A stretch of DNA of 64,000 nt from Thelephora terrestris (GCA_015956445.1 WIUZ02000002.1:930001-994000), one strand, 5' to 3'; numbered from the stretch's first letter, positions 46,572-59,296 are shown. Program-made: numbers and translations. Notes: generated by a model not told the origin, from the letters alone.

Positions 46572-47751
46572 TCATCTGTACCCGCACCTTCGAAACCACC
46601 CACAGGCGTCTTCGGGAGTGACGGAAAAAACCGCGTCATGTATTGCCACAAGAATCTCCTTTTCATTGCTGGTTGTCATGTTACGCTCAAGTGCGGGCAA
46701 GCAGTGGCGAAAGTCGGCCTTGATTGCGGAGAATGCCAACTCAATTGGGTTATAATCTGGAGAGTAGGGGGGGAGAAATTCACATCGCATGCCCCTAAAT
46801 AGATCCGAGTGAGTGACAGTAAGAGAATCTGGTGGCAGATTATTACCGTTCGTAAATCATCTTCGAGACATCTCGGGATTTGTGGATCCGACAGTTGTCC
46901 ATCACTACAACTGACTTCGGGCCAGGAAATTCATTCATCTCGTCCAGGAGATCGTGAATGAATTTTTTGAAGCGCTGTCCATCGTAGGAGCCTTGAACAA
47001 TATCCAGGGCAATGATCCCATCAAGTGTTAATGCTGGGAGAACTGAATAACTGACGAAACGTCAATCAAACAAAAGTAATTTGACTAGTCACTCACCGCT
47101 TGCCCCTGCAGAGTAAAACTTTTGTTGACACACGCTGTCCCTTGCTTGCCCACGCATTCTTGCGGTGCGCGACACGGCGGTCGAAGGAAGTTTCGTCTGC
47201 GAAAACAAGTTGATCAATCGTGTACCGGCCCGACATACGGAGCACATATTCAGCTCGTTTGAAAGCCGAGCGTTCTGCCGCGACACGCGATGCCTAGGCC
47301 ACAGTTTCATCCTCAGTAACAAGGGGGAAAAGATGGTAGTCACCTTCTTTAGGGTAAGACCATTTCGTCTGAGTGTTTCCCAAACTAACTTGCGAGAGAC
47401 TGTGACCCCTAAGTCGATCGCAATTTGGGAGCTGAGATCTTCGAGGTAAACGTCGGGTGTTCTTCGCACACACTCAACTACGTACTAGGACCGAACTTCG
47501 TTGAGGGCAGCTCTGTGAGAGTTAAAAAAGAGACTCACTGCTTCTTCATTTTGCGAGAGAAAACGATGCCTCCCAGTCCTCCTCCCTGCCTGCTCAGGTT
47601 CAACGGATCCAGTGGTTTCCCAATATTTTCTGATGCGGTAAATTTGACGGCGGCTTACGCCTGTCAGGCTCTCAATTTCGGAGACAGAGTGAAGGTCGCC
47701 CAAGGCCAGGATGGTGCGCTTAAGATCAGCTGATATTTTCTTGCCTCTCAT
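46572..47751 (-). pseudogene. Tc1/mariner-type transposase
   Basis: The path starts at 47751 (MRGKKISADLKRTILALG) with helix-turn-helix blocks (SEIESLTGVSRRQIYRIRKYW). It continues with TPDVYLEDLSSQIA and VSRKLVWETLRRNGLTLKK, then the catalytic part: FADETSFDRR (first Asp), VVVMDNCRIHKSRD (second Asp) and LPPYSPDYNPIELAFSAIK (third acidic residue), ending at 46572. Introns near 47045-47100 and 46800-46850 may be real, but frame changes around 47280-47480 also suggest decay, so intact function is doubtful. Terminal inverted repeats and TA duplications could not be fixed by eye. It lies tail-to-tail with the SAM-like gene. Confidence 0.7.
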
Positions 47752-48095
47752 GGCGCAATCTTGTCTGACGAAGTCTCTGGGATCCCAAACTGGTACTGTC
47801 GCTTATACTGTTGGTGGGAAATATTTCCGTTGAGAAGTGGGCCGGTGATATTGTCTTGCTGTTGAAGAAGAAGGGGAAGTAAGTCGTCACTGTCTGAAGT
47901 CGTCTATTTTTCACGACGCGGCACTTCCCACGCGTGCCAACTATTTCGAAACTCGCAGTAGTACACTTACATCACGATTGCGCAAGTCTAGTTCTGATGA
48001 GCGAACTAGCGAATATGATTTCTTGAGAATGTGGGTGGAAGCAGAAAGGTCAGATAGAAGCATGTCGCACTACATCGCCAAGAAGTGGAGTTTCT
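47752..48095. other. Spacer, no gene seen
   Basis: AT-balanced intergenic sequence between the Tc1-like gene and the F-box copy; only short frames. Confidence 0.4.
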
Positions 48096-49733
48096 TCAAT
48101 ATTCCATCCTCTGTAACAGGCTGGAGGTACACCAAGTTAGTGCGTTTATTTTAACACGCCTTGTTATTGCATAGATCCTCACCAAGCTGACAAGGATGCC
48201 ATTGTCTGTGAAGTCGAACAAATCGTCGAGATGGTCAATGTCCATTGAATACATTCGAACCTCGTACGGTGGAACCCCCGCCGAGAGATCTTTTTGTGCC
48301 TTCCGCCTTCTACATCGGAGCGAGAAGTCGTGAACTTGCAATATCCAGGAATCGATGCCTCCATAAACGGTCAGGGCCCGTGAGTGAAGGACGTGGGTGG
48401 GCGGGTGAATCGGGCGATTCCAAATCGAAGTCGAAAGGTGTCGCCACTCCCACCACTCGAGCTTCCCTGTCGGCGGGAGTTCGATGAGGGTTTTGACAGG
48501 GATAACGTACATTTCAACGAACGTCGCTTCGAAGCCGGGATGGCGAAGCGTGAACGCGACTACGCCCGAGGAGTGGCTCTCGCGGAAAGGTAGCTCGTGG
48601 TTCATGTTGTAATCTGGGACGGTCAGGCCCGAGACGTTTCGTGGTTTTGTTTCGAGAATGAGTCCATGGGGACGCATGTGGTCGTTTGTGGTATCGCTTG
48701 AGGTATCCCATAGAATTAACACGTTTTTGTCGCTGCGTCGAACTGTGCCAATGAGTCGGTACTCGTCGATGAAACGAGCGGTCATGATCCGCGTTTGAGT
48801 TCGCTCCTTTAACAAATTGCGTGAGGCTCGTTTATTTCGAGAGTAGGAAAATGGCGTGGCTGACCAAACGCTTCTCTCCTGTCCTCCAATCCCATACGAA
48901 GAGATCTTGAACGTTTCGCTCAAAGGCACCACGTCCGAGTCTCGTTAGGGTCAACACCCTAGCGGAAATTCTCCGGCCCGTCAACTCGAGGCGGATCCCG
49001 TTGATCCGTTGTCGGGGGCCATAGTCGAATCCCATGACGCCATAGTTTGGATACCGTGTGCCGTCAGACATGTGGAACATCTCTATTTGGAACGAGCTGA
49101 TAAGTTACGTCCGTGAGCGGGCGACGAACGGAACATCCGACAACCGGTACCTTTCTTCTTGGGATAGCACCGAGATGGCAAACAAATCCAACGGTGGATA
49201 GATGGCTCGCCTGCGACCGTAAGGAGTGCTCGCAGGGGGTGCCTGAATCGTCCACTCCTTCTGTGTTAGCCCTATCGCGGGTGATGGGAGGCGCATAAAG
49301 TGGATGTCCTCTTTGCCGCCACCTGCGTCCTCGCCGCAGATGAAAAACCCCTTGTCGACATATGCATCGTCGATATCGGGAAGCAACAGCGGCGCGGCCC
49401 GCTCTGCGCGGTCGAAGCTCTCCCACCTGGAACAATAACTCTCCAGTTTCTGCTGACGATCTTGGATTGACAATGAGCCAGTATCGGCCCCCTCTTCCAA
49501 TCCAGCTGAGAAGAGGTCTAGATAGTACTTGATCACAGGCGAACCGTCGATGAGCTCGCAGAAGCGACGATTGAGCTGATGAATGGACCCTTATCAACGG
49601 AGAATCACAGGAGGAGCGGTAAGAGAGATCTCACGAGTCTGATTGATGGGATTTTACTCGGCGGTAATCGCAGAATGATCTCTTCCCAGCATTCTGCAGG
49701 TAGTGCACCGCCATTCGCTGAAGTTTGTTCCAT
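48096..49733 (-). pseudogene. F-box protein, decayed tandem copy
   Basis: Homologous to 50851-52479 throughout. Exon 1 is 49635-49733 (MEQTSANGGALPAECWEEII, F-box start). Exon 2 runs from 49575 and has SYCSRWESF and KGFFICGEDAGG. Two defects are seen relative to the intact copy. First, near 49107-49135 there is an extra base and then two extra bases (CGGACGTAACTTATCAG for CGGTCGCAACTTCAG), which brings a TAA into frame. Second, the acceptor before ATCATGACCGCTCG (about 48789) reads GCGG where the intact copy has CCAG. The last part ends at 48096. A new splice arrangement could rescue some of this, so loss of function is likely but not certain. Confidence 0.7.
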
Positions 49734-49872
49734 GCTTCTGAGGATTGAGCCCGTTCGGCGACAGCCGATTCATGCTGAGCTCACGTGGCTGGTGACCAGG
49801 AATGGCCCGGCCTCCCACGACCTCCCACGACTCGCCACATGCTTCCTCCCTCGGCCACTCACTGGTTCGAGC

Positions 49873-50262
49873 TTGCAAGCTGAGAAAGAGACTGTTCTTC
49901 CAGGGAAATCACTGTAAGCAAGAGAACTACCCCTGACTTCAACTGAACGCTCTTCGTTCCCTGAACTCTTTCCTCGCGTTGGTCTGCTCACTGTATCTAT
50001 CACTAGAAATCTGGGCTGATTTTATTGCTTATCTGCAGACATCAACACCTCCCTCTCCACTTTTGATTAGGTCCGGCGTCCCTCGCATCTATCGCCGAAG
50101 CCGCTTTGAAGTGTCCGTTGTTTGCTACTCCAGTCTTTGACCAAAGATCTCCACTCTCTCATTGTTTCCGAAGTATACGGCGGGAATCCGCTAGAAGGAA
50201 GTAACAAAGCGGTAAAGCTCGGTGGAGATTAGCAAGATTTCGCAAGAGTGAAAACGCAGTTA
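49873..50262 (+). pseudogene. Duplicated ERG3 3' end and downstream flank
   Basis: Bases 49873-49917 encode LQAEKETVLPGKSL and a stop, the exact C-terminus of ERG3 (37352-37396) with silent changes. The following 340 bp keep scattered identity with 37400-37990, including AAAGCGGTAAAG and AATCCGCTAGA. Nothing recognisable of the upstream ERG3 coding region precedes it. Confidence 0.75.
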
Positions 50263-50559
50263 TCGCACCTCGGCTTGAGCCGCCTCGTCAGCGCTAGCTG
50301 AACGCGAGCTACGCAGGTTCGTCTCTCGTTTGAGGTTGATTCATATTCAGACCTCGTCAAAAGAACGGGGGACCCGTGAAACACGAACTCATCGAGGGCA
50401 CTCTTCATTCGCCGACGTGCGCATGCTGCATCGCGGTCAGGCAAGTCTGCATGTATTGAGTGAAGTTACGGATGTATGTTTGCTTGGTCGGAAGAAGAGA
50501 GGTCAGATGGTAGTGATACTAAACCGCCAAGTGTCGTTTATTCATTCCATTCCTCATGT

Positions 50560-50670
50560 CAGGCTGGAGGCACGTGAAGCGAGTGCTTCAGCGTCATGCC
50601 TCGTTATCGAACGGATCCTCACCAACTCGACAAGGATACCACTACCACTTTCCGTGAAGCGGCTTTGCCT
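50560..50670 (-). pseudogene. F-box gene 3'-end remnant
   Basis: The words CAGGCTGGAGG, ATCGAACGGATCCTCACC and CGACAAGGATACCA match the 3' ends of both F-box copies (48118-48210 and 50845-50910). Only the last exon's end is present, as expected after unequal crossing-over. Confidence 0.65.
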
Positions 50671-50850
50671 GTTCTGGGAGGATTCCACAGAAATGCACCG
50701 TGATTGGGACTGATCTTATGAAAGTGTGTAAGTTGATTGATTTGATTCCTTGAGAACGTGACCGAAAGCGTGGAGCTCAGATAGCAGCACTAAATTGTAA
50801 AGAAGTACCGACACATTGTTCCGCCTCCCACATCCTGGAGGTTGCACACA

Positions 50851-52479
50851 TTAGGTTAGTGCTTCAATGTGCCTCATTATCATATGGATCCTCACCGAAG
50901 CGACAAGGATACCGCCTTCCGTGAATTCGAACGAGGAGCTGCGATACCTTACGTTCAACGGGAACTCTTGAACCGTGTACGGCGGAAGCGGCACAGAAGG
51001 GTCGTCTCGTACCTTCCGCCTCCTAGAACGGAGTGAGAAGTCGTGAATTCGCAATATCGACGTCGACCGAGGGGAAGAATTGGCTCTGTGGACGCTCAGC
51101 ACCTGGGAGTGGGTGATGTATATGTGTGAGGGAACCCAACGAATTCCGATCGGAGTCGTAAAACGCTGCCAATCCTGCCACGGTACACGCTCGATTGTTC
51201 CCATCAACTGCGTGAATCTGACGAGGTCCCCTACCGGAATAATATACGTTGGTTCGCCCATCGCCGAAGATTCCCTCCGTCGGAACGAGAACGCAACCAA
51301 GCCCATGGAATGATTCTCACAGAAAGGTAGGGCGTGTTCCATTTCGTGGTCGTGGACCCCTAGGTCTAGGTCCAGGCTGGTGGTATCACCTGGTCCTGTA
51401 TCGAAAACGAGTCCAGGGAGGTGGCTGCGATCGTTCGAAGTATCCCATAACATCAGCACAACTCCACGGCCGCGGCGAACTGAGCCAACGAGTCGATACT
51501 GGTCGATGAAATGAGCGGTTATGATCTGGGCTTGAAAGTGCTGCCAACAGTTCCGTGAGGTTTGTTCGTTCGGAGCAGGAAAATAGATTGGCTGACCAAA
51601 CACATCTTTCCCGTCCTCCAATCCCACACGAAGAGGTCCATATCATCGCTTTTGGCAGCGTAGGGATCCATCTCCCTCTTTAAGACAGTAGCAGAAATTC
51701 TGCAGCTCGTCAACTCGAGGGTGACATTGAAATTCTGTATGCGGGTACCATAGCTGCTTCCCATGACGGTCGGATGAACATCGTTCAAATAGGGTTTGCC
51801 GTCAGACATGTGGAACATCTGTATTTGGAACGAGCTGAAGTTGCGACCGTGAGTGAGCGCTAACAAGAACATTCGACAAGCGTACGTTGCGTCTTCGGAC
51901 GACACCGTTATGGCCAACAAGTCTAAGGGTGGATAAATGGCTCGCCCATGACCGTACAAAGAACTGGTAGGAAGTCCTCTAATAATCCATTCGATTCGTG
52001 GTACTTCCATCGCGGGAGACGGAAGGCGCATGAAGTAGATGTTCTCTTTCTCGCCACCTGCGTCCTCATCGTACATGAGGAAGCCTTTGTCGACATATGC
52101 GCTTCCATAGTTGGGAAACGGCGGTGGGCCAAGGAGAATCGGCTCTGGGTGGCGAAACCTCTCCCATCTGGAACAATAGGTCTCCAGTTTCTGCCGACGG
52201 TCTTGAATTCCCAATGGATCCTCACCAGCGGTCCTCTCTTCCAATCCGGCCGAGAAGAGGTCTAGATGGTGCTTGATCAAAGGCGACCTGTCGATGAGCT
52301 CGCAGAAATTGCGATTGAGCTGACGAATAGATACTGGTCAACAGCGGATATCGGGGTAAGCGGTTAGAGGGATATCACACAAGTCTCATCGATAGGATTT
52401 CGATTGGCGGCAATCGCAGAATTATTCCTTCCCACAGCTCTGAAGGTAGAGCGCCGCGACCCACCGGAGGTCGGTCCAT
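50851..52479 (-). CDS. F-box protein, intact copy (498 aa)
   Basis: Model (minus): 52381-52479, 51597-52319, 50851-51525. Each exon is a whole number of codons and both introns (61 and 71 bp) are GT..AG; 499 codons. The N-terminus is an F-box: ALPSELWEGIILRLPPIEIL in exon 1, MRL then LNRNFCELIDRSPLIKHHLD across the first intron. F-boxes bind Skp1 in SCF ubiquitin ligases. The rest (YCSRWERF, YPPLDLLAITV, MFHMSDG, DLFVWDWRTGK, HFIDQYRLVGSVRRG) is the long variable region usual in Agaricomycete F-box families, with possible beta-propeller character. The substrate is unknown. Its neighbour at 48096-49733 is a decayed duplicate. Confidence 0.85.
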
Positions 52480-54012
52480 GTTTAAGTCGGGTATCGAATC
52501 CGCTCAGCGATTAATCGAATTGTTGTGGGAAAGTATCGTGGCTGCCGCCCTGCTGAGGTGTCGATTGAGGAGGTGAGGAGGGTCGTCACCGGCGCTCAAT
52601 ACGTGACACTCTGCCCGTCACCAAGTTTTCACGCCTTTCCCTACTACTACTAGACTTCCAGGTGGGCACAGCCCTGCACGCCCCGATTGTCAACGTATAG
52701 TTTGTCCTCGCTCAACCCAACCGGGTCCAAGTTGCATCCAATGCTCGTCTGTTTTCATTGTCGACGTTCTGTCAAAATCCAAAGCGAGCTTGCACAAAAT
52801 TTTCAAGAGACAAATCACATCCCGCCCAGGGTTGTCGACGCTTGTGCTGCATCCCGGCTCTACCGCTTCCCGTGTACAGGCTTTCCTCTGCCCCGGCCTG
52901 CAAACCTCGGTCCTTACCGCCCTTTATCAGGCTGGGAAGGCGACGGTTGAACCAGACAGCACCATGGGGGTGTCTTCCCCTCCTCCTCCTCGGTCGTACT
53001 CCCGGTTGTTGTCAGCGTCGTCGTCTTGGTTTCTCTGACTTTGGTATTATCAACTATTGCATATGCTGGATCCCCATCCTGCTGAACCACTCAAGGAAGC
53101 CGGGCGGAATACGTTCGAATGAAGGAAATGCAGAATACATCGGACACAACGCATTGCACCCTGGAACCCATCACCATGCTCTCCATCCTCAGTCAAGATA
53201 AAGAAAGCGCCCTTCGGCGTGATCGTGGGCTTCAAAGATGTAGAGTCCTCGGGTGGTTTCTAAGATGCAGTCCTTGCCCATAGGTGTGTAGCAACATTTG
53301 TTCAGCTCCTCCCAGGTTTGTGCAAGGTACCTGACCGCCACTCCTCCGAAACAAACTTCGGCGCTAAACATCCCCGCAGAAATGGTCCATTCAAGTAATC
53401 ATCTTATTGGTTGGCTCCTGCTTGTTTCTCGCCAAACACAACACCGGTTGTGTGAGAACGAGCAGTGCATGATCCACAATTCCAACTACACTTTCTCGTC
53501 ATCCCGATTCTGTGCGCTCACTCGTCATATTGTATGGCGCGTTTCACTCTGAGAACTAACTTTCAGTTTGAGTGCAAATGCCGTGTCGCTTTTGCCCGGC
53601 GTTGTTCACGTTCATCACTCCAAAGAACGTGGTCAGTCGTTTGCTCTCTGATCGAACATTTAGGGTGCCTACGAACCATCACAGTTGTGAGCGCCTTTGC
53701 CACCTTTGTATGGATCTGAGTCGGTGGCACTGATTCCGTTGTGCGTGTTCTCTCGGAAAATTGTTCGGTCACTGCGAAGAAGTAGATGGGCATGAGATGA
53801 CTCATTTCTCTGCGTTGTGAAAGCGCCGACGTTCGCTCGCCTACCATTGGACTCTTGGATGAACTTGAACACACCCCTACATTGGACGTGAATGATCGTT
53901 TCACAAGGATGGCTGCCGGGAAAGGTAGCAGGCCTTGTCCTTCATCACAAAACATCGCCATTTGGCACATGGTCGGCATACGATGTACGCAGGATGGGAA
54001 AACATACTTTCA
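52480..54012. other. Spacer, no gene supported
   Basis: Open frames on both strands are short and contradict each other. A stretch at 53050-53075 (ACTATTGCATATGCTGGAT) resembles the ERG3 segment encoding YCIYWI, but too little follows to call a remnant. Promoter sequence of the F-box gene and the 3' side of Rds3 lie here. Confidence 0.45.
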
Positions 54013-54585
54013 TCAAGCCTTCTTGAACCCTGATGTGTCGAAAATGTCAGTTTCCTCACATGGTGTTCGAGGCAAACGGACGTACCGAGCTTACGACGCT
54101 CGTAGGAAAGATCCTTTCGACTCGCCCCTAGATTGACGATCTTGGGACAGCCGTCCCGGTCCTTCTCCATTCGCGTACATTCCGCGCAGTAGTACGCATC
54201 AGAAATGCCTATGGTCTGGTGTGAGCAGCGCAAACACACGGCAGACTACGGACTCCACGAACCTGGTGAGTCGCAAATGACACAGCGCCCTCCGTGTGTG
54301 CCAAAATTACATTCATCGCATATTCGAACGAGGGTATCCGGTCGGACGGTTGAGTCGCATATTGGGCTATATTGGTGTGAAGAAGTCAGAGGAGGAGCCG
54401 GGATGTTTGAGGGTAATGCTGCGCGTACCATTGTCTGTCGTGTTTCTCGCATAGTAGTAGTCGACCTAAAGCTGTGAGACAGAACCATGCCATGTTAGGA
54501 GGGGCTAGAAATACGAGTCTGGGGGACACGGACCTATGCCTGGTTGACGTCTGCACATTATAAGATCAGGGTTATGTTTTGACAT
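54013..54585 (-). CDS. Rds3/PHF5A, SF3b splicing subunit (112 aa)
   Basis: Model (minus): 54534-54585, 54429-54471, 54263-54366, 54086-54208, 54013-54029. Four introns of 50-62 bp with GT..AG ends give 113 codons; PHF5A has 110 residues. The start is [17 protein letters not shown]. The core is [50 protein letters not shown] and [13 protein letters not shown]. The end GFKKA sits on a 17-bp last exon. The protein knots three zinc sites and holds the U2 snRNP SF3b complex at the branch point. Oddity: the canonical CEKCDGKC is CEKHDRQC here, preceded by two extra Leu, so one zinc ligand would be His in place of Cys. Confidence 0.88.
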
Positions 54586-56176
54586 GTTGAGGGGAATGGA
54601 GGACTTCGGGGAGCAATCGCGATTTGTCAGCCCGTTGGCAAAAACACCTTTATAGCCAAGCGCTTGAGGTGAATTTTCTCTGGTCTCGGGTCTCGTCCAG
54701 TGTTGCGCGAGTCATTCATGGTCAATATCAATGGCTGCGATGACTTTGGACCATGACTTGAGTCACTAACTAAAAGTCATTTGTTTACCGATCCTGGCGA
54801 GCGTGAGAACACTGCTTACTGTGAGGGCGTTTGATTTCTCCGCGCTAACGCGTTCTGTGTCAAAGGTCAGTGCTTCGACTCTCATCTGTACGACACTGGT
54901 CTCTCTAGGCTGAAGTTTAGCCTCAGGTTCGGAGGAAGAGAAGAGTGGAATGGTCTCGTGTTGCATGCGTGACCCGGGGGGCGCCCACTCACAAAAACCC
55001 TTGCACTACATATACTATCTCACTTTTCTCTACCGCCTTGGCGTCGTACATGTCGAGGACCCTTCTTCTGACCGCGTCAGTATAAACACCAGTCGCCCTA
55101 CTCACTAGCTGAATACCATCAACAAAAGGGAATCAGCTTATTTTTCCCACCCGCCAAGTGTGACGGGTTCTGTGGTGTAAGTGGCGGGGGCGCCAATGAC
55201 ATAACTCCTTCATTTTACTAACCCCCAATTACCACCAGAAGAACACTTTGCCAGGCCTCTGTGAGCCCGTTCTGGAGGTTGTGTCAAGCCTCTGGAGTTC
55301 GCATCTAGACTCGGGGTAGATCGAAGAGGCAATCCTGGGATGCAGGCAGGCATTGTGGCCACTTTGACACGATAACTACCACCCCATTATCTCAACGTCA
55401 ACAATGGCCTACGCGTAGACGTGAAGAGGTGAGAAACACGGATCGACATCGCTGTCTGTTTTGGAGTCCGCCCTACTCCGAAAACACCGCTCCCTCCCCA
55501 TCGCAGCACCACTGCGCCTGGCGCGACGTGTTTCAGCGCGCAGTGACTGCTCCGAATATATGGGGTGGCCTGTTTCGTGACGCGACGAGAGGCAGGTGGC
55601 TCGCTCGAGGGTTCAAACAATTTTCACCGGGGTGGGGAGTAGTGGTTCACCCGCCCAAACGAAGATCCCAGCCACGACGCGTGCTATAAACGGTTGTTCA
55701 CCGGGTGTATCACGCGTCAAGTTGCTCTGCATTGTGCAAGTCTTGTAACACATTCACGACCGTGTCATCGACGAGATGGTGGTGAGCCAGTACATACCTG
55801 AATCCGGGGATGTTTTGGGACGGAGACACCTCCATCGTGCATGACAGTACGATCACAAATTGGAAGGCATAGAATGGACTGAAGTATTCAGGGTTCAGTG
55901 ATTTACTTTGGGTGGGATAAGAGGGATGTGGGAGCATTGAAGCGCAGGAAGCGGTTGTGACCGTGACCTGGTTGTGACAATGCGAGGAATTTGGGATGAT
56001 CGACCCGAAAATCCGGACTTGACCATGAACAGTCCGAATACACTTCACCAAATGGGTATGCTTGAATGGGGACGTGAGATGGACGCCCGTCTCCACTAGC
56101 GTTCGGACTTTTCTTCACTACCTTTACGCCACACTCTCGCCACACTCTTGCCCCCAGCCCACTACGAGTCCCGACG
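54586..56176. other. Spacer, no gene supported
   Basis: Only short, unsupported frames. A small minus-strand frame at 54766-54966 (MQHETIPLFSSSEPE) has no recognisable features. No tRNA-like or rRNA-like sequence was noticed. Confidence 0.4.
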
Positions 56177-56971
56177 ATGTCTACAAACCCTCCCCAGCCC
56201 AAAGGGCGAGACCGTATTGTCTCGATGTTAAATGCACTCATCCAACTTGTGGATATTGCGAAGAATGCCTGTGCAATTCCGCCAGCTCAAGTCGCCTTCG
56301 GTTCCGTCAGCGTCCTCCTGACTATGATCAGGGTGCGTTTTCTCATATTCTACGATGGCGAGCCCCGAATTCACGTTTATCCAGGATAGCCTGGCCAACA
56401 GGCAGGACTATGTAAAGCTTGGATCGAGTTGCGCCAACGTGTGTAAGGTCCTCGACCGGGGGTTGGATGGGAAGCGATTGGACGAACTCAGCATTTCCGT
56501 GCTTGAGGCGATCCAGCAGTTGACTACGTGAGTTGAACGAGCGGCGATGCGTACCCTGGGCGATCAGCTGACCAGGCTCCAAATTGCAGAACGGTACATC
56601 AGCAAACAATCTGATCACTCATTAGCACTACGCGGGCCGATCGTCGTGTTTCACGGATTTTGAGGGGAGAAATGTCACTTCGGGAAAAATAAACTCGTCT
56701 TCCATGCATGCCGGAGGTTTGATGCACGGAAGCCCATTTCGCATGCAGCATTTCTAGCCGCAAGAAGTTCTGACCTACGCTTAGCAATTTTTTGATTGAT
56801 CAGCTCACACTGTATGCGAAGAAAAGAGACATTTGATTGCTGTATGAATCAAGAGAAGCGCGTGACATAGCCAGTAATTAGACTATTCACTAAAACAGCC
56901 ATCAAGGCAGGGATACGAAAGAAAAAAATGGCGCAGCCTCGAGGCGGGAAAGGGGGAATGGTCAATGGTCA

Positions 56972-59296
56972 ATGGATTGTGCTCATGCGTGCCCAAGAGG
57001 CAAATCTCTTGCGAATGGCATCTCGGCGCAGCTGGTGGGACCACTCGGAATAAATGAGGTCAAACATGCCATCGTACTCCGAAAAAAAGGTCGTTCCGTG
57101 GAGGTTGATTGGCGCATGTGTCCCAGAACGCCATTCCTCGTAGCATACTTGAAGAATGGTTCCCGCGAGCGCGACGAGTCGGGGTGGTGGCACCTTGGAC
57201 CAATGCGCATAGTAGCCTGGGTCGCCTGGGACAATAGGTTGTTTGTTGAGAATCTCCTCGCTTGGGGAGGCGCGAAGAGCATCTTGGGAAAGGGGGTAAT
57301 CGTAGATCTTGATCACTGCTGCACGGAGCATTGGGGAGTTGAGGGAATTTCCACCTGTCCGGCCGCTCTAAGATATATATAGGTTAGATCTACAGGCGTT
57401 GCAGGAACATGACTTCTTGCCATTAACGTGGCCCATGGACCATCCAAGAACCTCTTCCCACATAGTTTCTTCCTTATGAACTCACGAACGATGGTGTCCT
57501 TTTCTTCGGTCACTTCCAGAGACCTTCCATTGGCATCAGAGAGAATGATGGGGGGAGCGTCCTCGATTGCCTTTGTCACTTCATCCTTGATGAGGCTGCG
57601 AATGTGATCACGGAGGATGCCGCGATAAGTGGTGGGATGCTTTGATATTAACTTTGCCATCGACTCTCGGTGTTCCTCGACTGTGGAATGTAAGCAATTT
57701 GTAGTTTAAGTGAGATAAATGACGTACGGAAGTGGTCGTCAAGACGATTGGACGGACGTGCTCGAACCGTTGCAACGGCGTCGGTCAGGCATTCCATCGA
57801 GTCAGCAGCAAGGTCAGTGGCGTTGGGGAAAGCATAGTCCAATATCACCCGACCTATAAGCAGGTTTCGCGCGAGGTCGAGGACCTTGGACCAGGGGCCA
57901 GTGTAGAAATGGCGCGAGTCGGGAGATGGCTCTGGTCGGACTCGTTTTGGACGAGGGCCAACCTTGAGAGTTGGACGGCCATTGGTCTTCCAATGCTTCT
58001 GCAAAACGTCAACGATAGTTGGGGAGAACTGGAAGGGTGGGGTCAGGGAAGGTGTGATCTCATTAGGGAAAACTTTTACCTTGACACCGCTTGCAGAAGA
58101 TTGTTCGCTCGCCGCGAGGTATTCAATCGTGTCGTCAGGGCTCTCTTCGTCCTCCCCATCGCTGGGATTACTGCTGTCATCCTCGCCAAGTTCATCAACG
58201 TCGATGATCTCAGCTTCCTGAGAATGCTGTGGGTTGAGTGCAGTGACACCAGATCGCTGGGCTAGATTTGGTGGTGTGATCCTCATGGGCGACGGATCGA
58301 GGAAGCGATCTGCAGCAGGGAGTGGAAGGTCAGGGACGTGACTGGATGGAGGTCCTATGTGGTGAGAGCGATGAACTGGGTACGAAAGTTGGGATCGGTC
58401 AGAAGTATTGACAGCCCGTACAGGCGGGGGCAACGTGTGAGTAGTGGTGAGACCGGGATGATTGACGGCATGGACAGGTGGTATCTGATGGGTGGCGATG
58501 GGGATGGGACGACCGGGAGTCTCGACGATGTGGACAGGCGATGGGCCCTGATGTGGTGCAGGACCAGGATGACGAGGGGTATCAATGAAACGGACAGATG
58601 GGGGTAGCGAGTGTGCAGCGTTGAGATTAAGATGTCCAGGTGTATTGACGGCGCGAATGGGTGAGATCGTTTGGTGTACAGGAGTGAGACCGTGGCGGCC
58701 AGGGATATCGATCAAATGAACCGGTGAGGATGCCAGGCGTGCAGCAGAGTTACCGAGTTGATGGGATGCATCGTTATAGTGAACAGGTGGGATTATCTGG
58801 CGTGCAGTGGAAAGACCGGGGGAGTGATTATTCGTAAATACGGGCGAGGGATGTGACCTCGCAATTAGAGGCTGATTCGTAGTAAAGTCCAAGTTGTGAT
58901 TGAAGCGTGTCGACGTATTTGCAGTAAAGCCCTGCATGGAGGCGGGATTGATGGATTGTGGAGGTTGGGAGACAAAGCGATCTGAACGAGTGGGAGTCGA
59001 TACGTTCCCGTACCGTTCAAATTCGGTATTGACAGCAGAGCGCGGGGCTGGACTATTCACGGTTGGCGGTTGTCGTTTGTTGGACTTTGACTTGCCTTTC
59101 CCAGACCCCTAAAACCCACTGTCAGCTCCGTAAGATTTTTTAGATGGATGAAACACGTCACCTTCTTCGGTTTTTTGGGGGCCATGGGGTTCGGTTCGGG
59201 TTCATCATCTTGAGGATGTTTCCGATCGTTTGGCGGGGGTGAGGAATCAATCGGAGCAAGTCGGTTTGAGCGACGAAGGGCTGAATGAGTCTGCAT
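56972..59296 (-). CDS. DUF6532-like gene carried by Plavaka element 2
   Basis: Exon 1 is 59162-59296 (MQTHSALRRSNRLAPIDSSP) and exon 2 is 57728-59108. Exon 2 has a long low-complexity part rich in Pro, His, Ser and Thr with repeated PVHxxxTPGR-like units, then an acidic stretch and the start of the folded domain (DLARNLLIGRVILDYAFPNA). Exon 3 starts at 57680 (EEHRESMAKLISKHPTTYRG). One or two short introns around 57330-57440 lead to the last part: IKIYDYPLSQDAL, HWSKVPPPRLVALAGTILQV and EEWRSG, ending at 56969-56972. The order and the conserved LA..I..C.EEW block recall DUF6532, a basidiomycete family of unknown role. Splicing in the last third is uncertain. Confidence 0.55.

Noticed and set aside
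46541-47960. Terminal inverted repeats for the Tc1-like element
   Set aside because: No matching inverted ends with TA duplications could be fixed by eye on both sides of the transposase.
53040-53180. Possible second ERG3 remnant
   Set aside because: Only one short block resembles ERG3 and nothing collinear follows; too weak to call.
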